Both the position numbers and the translations under genes were made by a program. A DNA stretch of 60,058 nt from a candidate division KSB1 bacterium (GTDB taxonomy: Bacteria > Zhuqueibacterota > Zhuqueibacteria > JANLFK01 > Oleimicrobiaceae): positions 1 through 60,058 of the forward strand of contig JAPDPR010000014.1 of the NCBI GenBank assembly GCA_034506335.1, in the 5' to 3' direction. The notes under the pieces are model-generated. The model worked only from the letters and a program-made list of their open reading frames with translations. It was not told where the DNA came from and searched no databases. This document shows, in pieces, positions 44,596 through 52,568 of this stretch; the stretch's first letter is position 1; each line of letters starts with the position of its first letter.

Positions 44596-46788
44596 ATGCC
44601 TGTACAACCTTCCCCTCGCTGGAACATGGCGTTGCTCGCGCTGGATAAGGTGGTGGAAATGCTTAACAGGGCAACCTTCGTCATTCGCCTGGAGGAGGCC
44701 CACAAGTACCGAGGGCGGACCTACCACTATTGGGGCACTGGCTTCTTTTTCTACTCGCAAGGCGAAGAAGTGTTGGCCCTCACTGCCGACCACAATGTTC
44801 GTCCTTGCCCCACGAAAAACCACTTTGTGGGCTACTACAAAGGTGGGAGGATCAAGCTGGAGTGGGTGCGTGAGTGGTCTTCGGAGCGGGCGGATATTGC
44901 AGCTATGCGGCTCACCGATTGCAAAGCCGATTTTGACATAGAGACGTTACCCGTGGCTTACCTCGATCCTGAGCTCCCAGTGCGAGCACGCAGGCAGTTC
45001 TGGGCAGGACGCCAGGTCGCCATCTACGGTTACCCGGTGAGGGGGGAAGTGGATAACCTCGATGCAGGAAAAAAACTTGAAGGGTGGTTGGTGGATGGGG
45101 AGATCGACACGGCGCAACCGCTGATTGACAGCATTGAAGGGGAAACGACGGTGCAGCGATTCAATATCCATGGTTCGCGCATCGAGGGCTTGGGGGGAAT
45201 AAGCGGTGCCCCCGTATTGGAACGAGAGAGTGGGATGGTGATCGGAGTGGAGGGCTCTTATGTTCCTTGTCAGGATCGTGCCGACCAGGCCTACGTGCGC
45301 GGCAGCGAAATTGCCCAGCTCCTTGAGGAGCACCACGAGCTGAAGCGATACTTTCGGCCCTTCTTTCCACCCGTTGAGAAGCCGAAAAAAGGAGTGGCCG
45401 TCTTCGCGCGCCGAAACGACGAGCCGCTTCCCAGTCTGGTACCCATTGCCGTGCGCTTCTGCGCCAGCGATAAGCCCGACGGCCTGGTAACGGTCAAGGA
45501 TGGCGGCCTGGAGGAGGTGGCCCGTGCCGCGGTGCAGTGGGTGGGTGAATACTCTCGCCGCCTTAAGGGGAAGCTCCGCGAGGTATTTGAACAAAACCAC
45601 TGGGGGAGCCACAAGCCCTATGGCTGCGCTCTGTTCCAGGTGCCAGAAGGACCTTACCAGTCGCTGCTGCCTATACACGCCGGCATGGTGCTATCGTACC
45701 TGGCTAAGGCCGTGCGGGATACGCTCGTCTCTGACCTGCAGGTTCCTTTCGAATTCCCCGAATCGCTGTTCGTATGCGGCGCCGGCTTTGGCCCCGGTGT
45801 GTCTGGGCTAGTAGGGGTGGAGGGGATGCCCGAGGCCCTGCAGCGTTCAACGTTCCCAGAAGGCACCACGGTCCTCTATGCCCGCAGCCAGCAGGAAGAG
45901 TTGGCCCAACAGGTGACGTACCCCAAGGGAGTCCGACTTATCCCCGCAGACCACCCTGTGGACGTCATCGACTCACTGTGGGCAGAGTTCCTCAAGGAAG
46001 CGAGGTCATCGGCTACAGAGGGGCATCTGTCGCGCATGTTCAAAGAGCAGCTGGAGAGGTTGCTCACAGAGGAGAGGGAGCTACGATACGCCAAGGCCGC
46101 GGCCCTCAGTAAGGAGGCGCGCATAGCCGAGCGGGAGAGGGAGATTCTCTTGAGGGAAGAAGAGCGGGGCTTCCTTCAATCCAAGATAGCTGACGTTGAG
46201 CGCGCTTTGCGCGAGCGGCAGGAGATCCCGCCCCTTTCGCGCGTGCTGGAGGAGTATACCCAATGGCTGGAAAAGAAACTCGGCGAAGTGGAGCACAACA
46301 CGGAGGAGGAAGAGACTCCACCAATCGAGATCACTGTTGTGGACCCCAGGGCCGTCCACGATGCCCAGGTCTGCCGGCGGCTGTACCGGAGGCTTGCTTG
46401 TCTGTGCCACCCCGACAAAAATCCACCGGAAGCCATGTGGTTCACCCAGCTTGTAGAGCACCGCGAGGACCGTCTGTGGCTGGAGGCGCTGGAAGGAGCG
46501 CTGGAACCATTCGGGAGCGCGTCCCCAGAGCGTCAGATGGCGGATTCCGTCTGTGCACTCGTCGATCGCCTCTTCGCCTTGCAGGACACGCGAGCGCACC
46601 TGGAGAAAAGGATCGAGGAAGTGCGGCAGGATGCTGCCTCCTATGGCCAGGCCTGGCAGGCACACATGGATGAGGAGATCAATCTCCGGGAGACTATGCT
46701 CCGCATGCGCAAGTACGACATCGACCAGGCCTGGCGGAGACTCAATTTGCTCCTGGGAAAGGAGCCCTTCGCAGAGAGGTTCAACTGA
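44596..46788 (+). CDS. Trypsin-like serine protease with coiled coil and C-terminal J-domain-like segment
   Basis: The first 245 residues form a chymotrypsin-fold protease with an apparent triad: H66 in LTADHNV, D100 in RADIAAM and S203 in GGISGAPVLE (the GxSGxP motif). There is no signal peptide, so it is intracellular. The middle (about 260-450) is unrecognised. Residues about 470-580 are charged helical coiled coil (EREREILLREEERGFLQSK). Near residue 605 the sequence VCRRLYRRLACLCHPDKNP carries an HPD tripeptide in a J-domain-like context, followed by more helices to the C-terminus. J-domains recruit Hsp70, so the fusion could link a protease to a chaperone. Genes on both sides are spaced 26 and 14 bp, so it is in the same operon. 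Confidence 0.75.
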   Translation: MPVQPSPRWNMALLALDKVVEMLNRATFVIRLEEAHKYRGRTYHYWGTGFFFYSQGEEVLALTADHNVRPCPTKNHFVGYYKGGRIKLEWVREWSSERADIAAMRLTDCKADFDIETLPVAYLDPELPVRARRQFWAGRQVAIYGYPVRGEVDNLDAGKKLEGWLVDGEIDTAQPLIDSIEGETTVQRFNIHGSRIEGLGGISGAPVLERESGMVIGVEGSYVPCQDRADQAYVRGSEIAQLLEEHHELKRYFRPFFPPVEKPKKGVAVFARRNDEPLPSLVPIAVRFCASDKPDGLVTVKDGGLEEVARAAVQWVGEYSRRLKGKLREVFEQNHWGSHKPYGCALFQVPEGPYQSLLPIHAGMVLSYLAKAVRDTLVSDLQVPFEFPESLFVCGAGFGPGVSGLVGVEGMPEALQRSTFPEGTTVLYARSQQEELAQQVTYPKGVRLIPADHPVDVIDSLWAEFLKEARSSATEGHLSRMFKEQLERLLTEERELRYAKAAALSKEARIAEREREILLREEERGFLQSKIADVERALRERQEIPPLSRVLEEYTQWLEKKLGEVEHNTEEEETPPIEITVVDPRAVHDAQVCRRLYRRLACLCHPDKNPPEAMWFTQLVEHREDRLWLEALEGALEPFGSASPERQMADSVCALVDRLFALQDTRAHLEKRIEEVRQDAASYGQAWQAHMDEEINLRETMLRMRKYDIDQAWRRLNLLLGKEPFAERFN

Positions 46789-46802
46789 GAGGCTAAGAGG
46801 CC

Positions 46803-47324
46803 ATGACAGAGGACATGAATCATACTCGAGCTGTTGCCAGGGTCCAGCCTGGGGCGCCAGCAAGCTCCCAGATGGCAACAGAGGTGGAGAAGTTCTTCAA
46901 GAGCCTGCACTTTCTGGTCCGCTCCGGCCACAGCCGTAGCGTCACCTCGGTGGCGTTCAGCCCTTCTGGGGAGGTGGTGGCAAGCGGTTCGCGGGACGGC
47001 ACCGTTATGCTGTGGGCTGCGCGCGAAGGAATACTGCTCGCCACCCTGCTCGCCTTCTCAGAACGCGAATGGATCACCTACATCCCCGAAGGCTACTACA
47101 TAGGCTCGGAGGACGTGGAGAGGAGAGTGACGATGAAAGTTGAGCAGGGTGGGCAGCTCTATCCGGCAGCGCTCTTATCGCGAGACAACCCAAACCCGCA
47201 GAAAGTGGCCGAGGCGCTGGCAAGGGCACGCGGCGGGCAACCAAAGCCGCAAAGGGTGACCACATCGCTCAAGGCCGTGGGGGGCGCGCCGCTGCGGCAA
47301 TTAGGCCCTGGGAAGACCGATTAA
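46803..47324 (+). CDS. Short protein with a single WD40-like unit
   Basis: This 173-residue protein has one clear WD40 unit (about 42-72), GHSRSVTSVAFSPSGEVVAS...DGTVMLW. It is followed by REWITYIPEGYYIGSEDVE, a segment that I associate with the junction after propellers in bacterial WD40/caspase-like proteins. A full propeller needs about seven units, so this is either a fragment of a once larger protein or a module that completes another propeller. The N-terminal 40 residues and the basic C-terminal tail are unrecognised. It lies 14 bp after the protease gene. Confidence 0.6.
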   Translation: MTEDMNHTRAVARVQPGAPASSQMATEVEKFFKSLHFLVRSGHSRSVTSVAFSPSGEVVASGSRDGTVMLWAAREGILLATLLAFSEREWITYIPEGYYIGSEDVERRVTMKVEQGGQLYPAALLSRDNPNPQKVAEALARARGGQPKPQRVTTSLKAVGGAPLRQLGPGKTD

Positions 47325-47347
47325 CTTCTTCAAGGAGGACCGGTGGG

Positions 47348-47869
47348 ATGCTTTTCGTCCACTTTACGCCCAAGAAGAATCTCAAGCGCATTAAACGCCT
47401 GGGTCTGCGCCCGGGCAAAGGAGAGAAGGGGGTGTTTTTGCACCCACTCCTCCAGGGGGACAAAACGTTGACCAACCAATGGAACGCGCCTTGTAGTTGG
47501 AAGAAAGGTACCGCAAGGCATGACCAGCAGATGGCCAAGATTGTGGTGCGCATCCCTGATGACCAAATGATTCAGATGGGTGACATGGGGGACTCGCGGG
47601 GTGCAGAACCGATGACAGTGGCAGCGTACGGCCAGTATCTTGCCGGGCGCAACCCCAATAAAGAATTTGGCGGACCGTCTTATTATCCGGATGGTACTCT
47701 TATCAAGAATGGGTGGACGTGGGAAGGTCACGAGGTGCTGTATAGGGGGCGGATTCCGCCGAGCTGGATCGTCAAGATTCTGGACCGGACTGACACGGAT
47801 GAGCGTACAAGGCGGTATCGGCGGCAGCGCAGGCCGGGGAGCTTGCTTCCGGAAGAGACAGAAGAGTGA
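47348..47869 (+). CDS. Small protein with ADP-ribosyltransferase-like features
   Basis: The 173-residue product begins MLFVHFTPKKNLKRIKRLGLRPG, similar to the opening H.T...N...I...GL of several ADP-ribosyltransferase-fold families. GVFLHPLL and the late GHEVLYRGRIPPSWIVKI (with a Glu at the place expected for the catalytic EV...G.IPP.WI strand) fit that fold. The tail is rich in arginine and acidic residues. No close family is recognised and the assignment rests on short motifs only, so a different alpha/beta fold is possible. AAGGAGGA lies upstream of the start. It is 23 bp after the WD40-unit gene. Confidence 0.4.
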   Translation: MLFVHFTPKKNLKRIKRLGLRPGKGEKGVFLHPLLQGDKTLTNQWNAPCSWKKGTARHDQQMAKIVVRIPDDQMIQMGDMGDSRGAEPMTVAAYGQYLAGRNPNKEFGGPSYYPDGTLIKNGWTWEGHEVLYRGRIPPSWIVKILDRTDTDERTRRYRRQRRPGSLLPEETEE

Positions 47870-47939
47870 GTCTTGTCCCGTTTGTAGCGGTGCGCCCTTT
47901 TCCAGCGCACGGGCTGTGCGACTTTGACGGAGGCGGGGA

Positions 47940-48668
47940 GTGGTGCTTATCGATTTGACCTACGTGATCGATGAGGGTGGGAGCAAGTACCCCACCGATC
48001 CTGCGCCGCGGGTGGTGATCATGCCGGCGGAGGTGACGACAGATGGGAGAGTAAGGTCCGGTTACACGGAGCTGGTTCTTCGCTCGCATCACGGCACGCA
48101 CGTCGACGCCCCGGCGCACAAGATCCCGGGCGGAAGGACGATCGACACATATGGCGTGGCGGCGTTCACTAACACCGGGGTCCTTGTTGATTTGACACAG
48201 TCCTTTGTGGACGGGGAGAGCGGCTACGTGCGGACGATTACCACGGCAATTGTGGAGGAGGTGTTTAACCAGGCACTTGTGAAGAGGCTTGTCGAAGAAC
48301 AGATTTCAGCTCTTCTGTTCCGCACCGGGTACGACAAGGTGATTGAGCGCGGCGTCACACAAGACATCAATTTCCCTTATCTCGAGAGCCAGGCCGCAGA
48401 ACTCTTGCTCCACGCCCTGGATAGCGCTCAGGTGTCTCTGCGCGTCGTTGGCATCGACTCTTTTTCCTTCGACCCAAAGGGGAGTTGGGACAGTCCTGCG
48501 CACCGCCTTTTTTTGTCGAGGGACATTCTGCTTATCGAAACTTTGGTCAATCTGCACCTCGTGGCAGACAGATTTGGGAGACGATCTTTCGAGCTAATCT
48601 GTCTTCCCATTCCTTACAAAAACGCAGACGCCGCCCAAGCCCGGGTGGTGGTGCGAGCAAGAAACTAA
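47940..48668 (+). CDS. Cyclase-family / kynurenine-formamidase-like metal hydrolase
   Basis: This 242-residue protein has the Cyclase-family signature LRSHHGTHVDAPAHKIPGG (near residues 49-67), i.e. the HxGTHxDxPxH metal-binding motif of KynB-type formamidases and related hydrolases. IDLTYVIDEGG at the N-terminus is also typical. Later GIDSFSFD and SPAHRLFLSRDILLIETLVNL complete the fold. The family hydrolyses N-formyl or amide bonds and other small substrates. In this operon it stands with a sugar epimerase and a dehydrogenase, not with tryptophan genes, so a sugar or aglycone substrate is possible (inference). Confidence 0.85.
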   Translation: MVLIDLTYVIDEGGSKYPTDPAPRVVIMPAEVTTDGRVRSGYTELVLRSHHGTHVDAPAHKIPGGRTIDTYGVAAFTNTGVLVDLTQSFVDGESGYVRTITTAIVEEVFNQALVKRLVEEQISALLFRTGYDKVIERGVTQDINFPYLESQAAELLLHALDSAQVSLRVVGIDSFSFDPKGSWDSPAHRLFLSRDILLIETLVNLHLVADRFGRRSFELICLPIPYKNADAAQARVVVRARN

Positions 48669-48688
48669 GAGGCTCGGAGGCTCTAGCC

Positions 48689-49663
48689 ATGCGCAGCAGC
48701 TACTCTGTCTCCGCGGACCTATGGAATGGTGTGCAAATCTTCAGCCTGTGTCAGGAAGGACTTGGCCACGCACGAGTGGCCCCCCAATGGGGAGACAACT
48801 GTTTCAGTTTTGTTGTGGGCGGACAGCCTATCCTTGAGCCGGTCAGCTTGGAGCAGTTCTCGGAGCGACCGACAAGCTACGGCATCCCGATCCTGTTCCC
48901 TTTTCCAAATAGGGTGCGAGACGGATCGTTCATGTTCCGGGGAGAGCGGTACAGGGTGCAGCCAAACAGACACGGCTTTGTGCGGGATAAGAAGTGGGAG
49001 GTACTCGGCAGTGGGGCGAGCGGGCGAGATGGCGCTTGGGTCACCTCCCGCCTGCGGGCGGATGACTACCCTGAAGAGATTCTAGACCAGTTCCCTTTCC
49101 CTTTTGAGTTGGAGGTGACGCACCGACTCAAGGACGGTTGTCTGGAGCTGACAACGGAGATCAGAAACACAGGGTCCACCGAAATACCGTGCGGCTTCGG
49201 ACTTCACCCGTATTTTAGCTGCTCCGAGGCGGCGACGATCCAGATCCCGGCGCGGAAGAGATGGGAGTTGAGCGAAAATCTCCCGACCGGGAGGCTTTTT
49301 CCGGTGGAGGGCTCCTTCGATCTCCGGGCCCCTACGTCCGTGCATGGCATACTCCTGGATGACATCTTCACGGATTTGGTAGCGGAGGGGGAAGGCCTGG
49401 TGCGCTGCAAGCTGCGTGATCCGGTGAAAGCAGTGGAGATTACGGTTGAGTTTGACGTGAGAGATTTCCCCCATGCGGTTGTGTACAAACCACCGGCTCC
49501 GCGTAGGGCGCTTTGTATCGAGCCCTATACGTGTCCCACCGACGGTTTTAACTTGCAGGAGCGCGGCATAGAGGCAAACATGATGGTGCTGAAGCCCGGG
49601 GAGAGCAAGAGGTTGCGAGTACGAGTGTGCGCCCGGGTCTTGGAGTGGCTCGCCACTAGATAG
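48689..49663 (+). CDS. Aldose 1-epimerase (galactose mutarotase family)
   Basis: This 324-residue protein has the galactose-mutarotase beta-sandwich. GIPILFPFPNRVRDG (near residue 72) matches the GGIP.LFP..NR..DG block, NRHGFVRDKKWEV the substrate histidine loop, and GFGLHPYFS (near 171) the second histidine motif. A late VVYKPPAPRRALCIEPYT holds the catalytic glutamate region. Mutarotases interconvert alpha and beta anomers of free sugars. The ATG at 48689 was chosen because the homologous core begins soon after and the preceding gene ends 20 bp upstream; an open extension upstream overlaps that gene. Confidence 0.85.
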   Translation: MRSSYSVSADLWNGVQIFSLCQEGLGHARVAPQWGDNCFSFVVGGQPILEPVSLEQFSERPTSYGIPILFPFPNRVRDGSFMFRGERYRVQPNRHGFVRDKKWEVLGSGASGRDGAWVTSRLRADDYPEEILDQFPFPFELEVTHRLKDGCLELTTEIRNTGSTEIPCGFGLHPYFSCSEAATIQIPARKRWELSENLPTGRLFPVEGSFDLRAPTSVHGILLDDIFTDLVAEGEGLVRCKLRDPVKAVEITVEFDVRDFPHAVVYKPPAPRRALCIEPYTCPTDGFNLQERGIEANMMVLKPGESKRLRVRVCARVLEWLATR

Positions 49664-49676
49664 AGGAGGGAGGGCC

Positions 49677-50993
49677 ATGAGAGCGCGACCTTCACGAGAA
49701 AGGTTAGTGGTTGGCAAGGGACAGCTGAACTTAGTAGTAGAAGGGGTAGGCGATGTGGTGGATAGGTGTTATGGGCCGGCCTTGCAGTCCCTGGTGGATG
49801 AGTGGCGCGGCAGGCGGAAGATTGAGGTGACTTTTGTGGACATGAGTGACTATTGGAGGAATGATCCGGGCTTGGCGGGAAAGATGCAACGCATCATTGC
49901 CGAGGTCAAGAGTTGGGGGGCAGCGTATCTCGACAAGTCCGACCCGGACGACCTTGCCAAGTACAGAATGCTTCGACCACACGTGGTCATCGTCGCCACA
50001 CCCGACTGCAGCCATGCGGCGGTAGCTGAAGAGTGGTTGGGTCGGAATCATCGGCCTACGCACATTCTCATTGAAAAGCCGCTGGAAGCCTCGCTCGATG
50101 CCGCGCGTCGCCTTCTGGGCAAGGTTCCCCCCTATGATTCACTAGTGCTTGCGTTCGATCATTACAGGGCCCGCGTACTTCCTACGCGGGAGCAGATGGC
50201 AGTGATTCTTCCTTTCCTTGGGGGAGGGGTAAGTCAATTTACGTTCTATTTCTTTGAAGACCATAGTGGCGCCGATCCCACGTATAACCCACGAGTGCAG
50301 AGGGACGGTCCCATCGAGAACGAGCAGCGAACCAAAGCCCTCAATCAGGGAGTGATTCTTGATGTCGTGCCCCACGTCATCGCAATTCTGGCTCATTTTT
50401 GCCGCGTCGAGACCCTGCGAGTAACGACGGTGAAAGCCGGCAGGTATCTCGGAGTGGATGGCGATCCAGAAAAACCAAGCGAAATCGAGAGAGAAACCTT
50501 TGCTGCGGTGGAGTTTGTGTGTGCTGACTATGCAGGCAACGTGGTGGAGGGTAAAACGTACGTGGGTAAGGGCGTCCGGGGGGTGAAGCAACTCGGACAA
50601 GAACACGACTATGACACCAAGGTTTTGGATATTTATGGTCTGAATAACCGCAGGGTCCTTTTTGACATTAAGAAGAAGGCGAAGGCCTATCTTATTGACG
50701 AGAATGCGCGGGTCCAGTTTGAATTCTCATTGAACGCGGACCCATACGGAGTTTTCTTGTCCTCCGTGGTAGAGGGCAGTTTCCTTGAGGATCCGCCTAT
50801 GGCGCTTCATGTGGAAGTCGGGAAGCGGATCTTGGAGATCATGGAGGACATGCGCGGGCCCATCCCCGCGAAACCGGAGATTCCCACCTATCCGTGCGGG
50901 ATAGAAGGCGTTCGGCAGTCTCTGTACTTGGAGGATTTACTGCAGGAGTTGCCTGCTGTGTACGGTGTATGTCCGGACAATGGAGGTTGCTGA
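49677..50993 (+). CDS. Gfo/Idh/MocA-like NAD(P)-dependent oxidoreductase
   Basis: This 438-residue protein has the Rossmann part of glucose-6-phosphate-dehydrogenase-like and Gfo/Idh/MocA enzymes. Near residue 100, PHVVIVATPDCSHAAVAEEWL is the usual P..V.I.TP...H...A segment. HILIEKPLEASLDAARRLL contains the EKP motif, and LAFDHYRARV follows. The N-terminal glycine-rich loop is weak (VEGVGDVVDR), so cofactor binding is uncertain. The sugar-like neighbours (kinase, epimerase) suggest a sugar substrate. The gene is 13 bp after the epimerase and 1 bp before the 81-residue peptide gene. Confidence 0.75.
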   Translation: MRARPSRERLVVGKGQLNLVVEGVGDVVDRCYGPALQSLVDEWRGRRKIEVTFVDMSDYWRNDPGLAGKMQRIIAEVKSWGAAYLDKSDPDDLAKYRMLRPHVVIVATPDCSHAAVAEEWLGRNHRPTHILIEKPLEASLDAARRLLGKVPPYDSLVLAFDHYRARVLPTREQMAVILPFLGGGVSQFTFYFFEDHSGADPTYNPRVQRDGPIENEQRTKALNQGVILDVVPHVIAILAHFCRVETLRVTTVKAGRYLGVDGDPEKPSEIERETFAAVEFVCADYAGNVVEGKTYVGKGVRGVKQLGQEHDYDTKVLDIYGLNNRRVLFDIKKKAKAYLIDENARVQFEFSLNADPYGVFLSSVVEGSFLEDPPMALHVEVGKRILEIMEDMRGPIPAKPEIPTYPCGIEGVRQSLYLEDLLQELPAVYGVCPDNGGC

Positions 50994-50994
50994 G

Positions 50995-51240
50995 ATGGTA
51001 CACAGGTTCAACACTACGAACGAGACGAACCCAATGGTCAGAGCATTTGCGGAGGGACTGAAGGCATGGGAGCGGCCGTGCGGGTGCCTCGACAGGGTGC
51101 GTGTCCGAGGGGCGGTGAAGACACGGGGAGCAGTTCTTGGGCGACGACTTAGAGCGTTGCCAGAGGGCGACGAGGGTCTCCGCCCATTCAGAGAGGGCGT
51201 CGACCGCTGGGAACGGCCGTTGAGGACTCGCAAGCGGTGA
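50995..51240 (+). CDS. 81-residue protein with duplicated WERP motif and RTRGAV-type core
   Basis: The ATG is one base after the dehydrogenase stop, with GGAGG 8 nt upstream. The product has AFAEGLKAWERP (17-28), a repeat PFREGVDRWERP (64-75) and between them VRVRGAVKTRGAVLGRR (36-51, the RTRGAV-type motif found in the HEAT protein at 40.7 and 41.1 kb). It ends in a basic LRTRKR tail. It has no signal peptide. I know no such family. A substrate, inhibitor or adaptor of the operon's protease would fit its arginine-rich, repeated form, but this is a guess. Confidence 0.6.
   Translation: MVHRFNTTNETNPMVRAFAEGLKAWERPCGCLDRVRVRGAVKTRGAVLGRRLRALPEGDEGLRPFREGVDRWERPLRTRKR
51097..51135 (+). repeat. 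RTRGAV-type peptide repeat in the 81-residue protein
   Basis: These bases encode VRVRGAVKTRGAV. Together with 40735-40767 and 41095-41154 this is the third copy of the motif; the codons differ in all three. Confidence 0.6.
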
Positions 51241-51482
51241 AGGCCGGGGGGCGCTAATCTGTCAACTGCCGCGTTGGTTTGTGGCGGACGGAAGTAGCGG
51301 CGAAGCTCCGCACGGTGCGGTGCCTTCTTGCTGCCTGATACCTCAAAAGCAGGGTGGCCATTGGAGGCGGGGTGTGGGTCTGGACTATGTCAGTGCACTC
51401 TTGGGTGCTGGGCCTAGGGGGTTGGCCTCAGGCAAAGATCGGGGGAGGAGCAGCTTGCAGCCGGAGGAGTGCAACTTCCTTT

Positions 51483-51498
51483 AAGGGGGAAACGAGGG
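51483..51498 (+). repeat. 16-bp exact repeat, copy 2 (AAGGGGGAAACGAGGG)
   Basis: Identical to 39375-39390; flanks differ. See copy 1 for context. Confidence 0.35.
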
Positions 51499-51571
51499 AA
51501 TTGTGCCTCGAATGTGAAATCTGACATTATAGAGAGCAACGAGCTGCCAATTGCTCTTGGAGGTGGGATTA

Positions 51572-51596
51572 CGGGGTACTACTGGATACCCCGTGT
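51572..51596 (+). other. Stable inverted repeat in the long spacer
   Basis: ACGGGGTA and TACCCCGT enclose a loop of about 8 nt (CTACTGGA). There is no T-run, so a terminator is unlikely. A second small stem CCCG...CGGG follows directly and could make a structured RNA. Confidence 0.4.
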
Positions 51597-52568
51597 ATTT
51601 CGGGTACTTGTTGCGTAAAGGGCAAGCGAGAGGTGGCGTTTGGCGGTGGTCAGAAGTTTGCCTGAGTTGCTGGTCCAGCATTGGTCGAACTCCTTTTGGA
51701 CCCGTGGACATTGGACGTGGTGGGGCACGTTAGCTCGGAGGACCTCTGGGGAGCCAATGTGGCGCTCGCGCTGAGGTGGCTCCGGTCGGCGGCCCGAGTA
51801 GTTTAGGGAGCTTTTCACAGGCAGGCGCAGACACTGGATCCCAAGGACGAATTGTTGGCGGCACCTTCCTTCAAGCTGGCAGAGTCTGTTGCATGGTGCA
51901 GTGCCCTCCTCGGCCAGTGGAGCGGGCGGCAGATCTTGCATTGTGCCATACGACCAAGTGAAGCCACACAGCACGTCGGGCCGTGTGGAGAGACAGTAAG
52001 GGCCTGTATCAGAGTAAGTGCGTCTAACTCAGCAGGCCGAGCGGGCCCCTGAGCCTGTCGAGCGATAGTGCCAGAGAGAGACATTTTCTATGTTGTCCCG
52101 CAGCGCGAAGGGGCAGAAGCCTCGAGGAAAGGGATCTTGCTTCTTTGCGTGGGTGTGCTTTGGCAGGAGAGGCGTAACTGGACGGGGGACGGGTAGAAAG
52201 CGGGACGGCGCACAGGGGTTAAGGCACCAGCAGGGGCCAGAGGTTTTTGGAAGAATCAGGCCAGTGGGGCCCGGCCGAGAGCAGTGGGCGGTGAACGAGA
52301 CAGCGGCAGACGGTTCCGGTCGACATTGATGTCAAGATAGTCAACCACATTGTACTCCGGAGGCTTGGTTTTGTCGATCGGAGATCGTGGATCTCGAAGG
52401 CACTCCTAAGCTCGTGAGTAATGGTTGCTCAAGGCCGGATTAAGTGACCGGGACCAGAGAGGCCGCAGCGTAACTGGCCTGGAAGGACTGGGCCCCAATA
52501 CGGTGAAGTCGACGTCCCTCGAATCAGGCTTACCGAACACGCGGGGTAATGTTTTGTGGGAGGTCATT

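Larger units (their letters stand above)
51241..52568. other. 1.3-kb spacer between operon and two-component block
   Basis: No convincing gene is present. Several 60-90-codon frames lack ribosome-binding sites and family similarity. Notable items are the 16-bp repeat copy at 51483, a hairpin ACGGGGTA/TACCCCGT (51572-51596), and GCCCCTGAGCCTGTCGAGCG near 52045. The last resembles the widespread palindromic repeat whose core is CCTGAGCCTGTCGAAGG. Nothing shows what drives the long spacing. Confidence 0.4.

Noticed and set aside
52042..52064. Copy of the widespread CCTGAGCCTGTCGAAGG-type palindromic repeat
   Set aside because: Only one imperfect copy (ends GTCGAGCG) is visible, without its second arm, so it is not called as a repeat.
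52090..52329. 79-codon frame in the 1.3-kb spacer
   Set aside because: It is rich in Gly, Arg and Cys with no family similarity and no ribosome-binding site.
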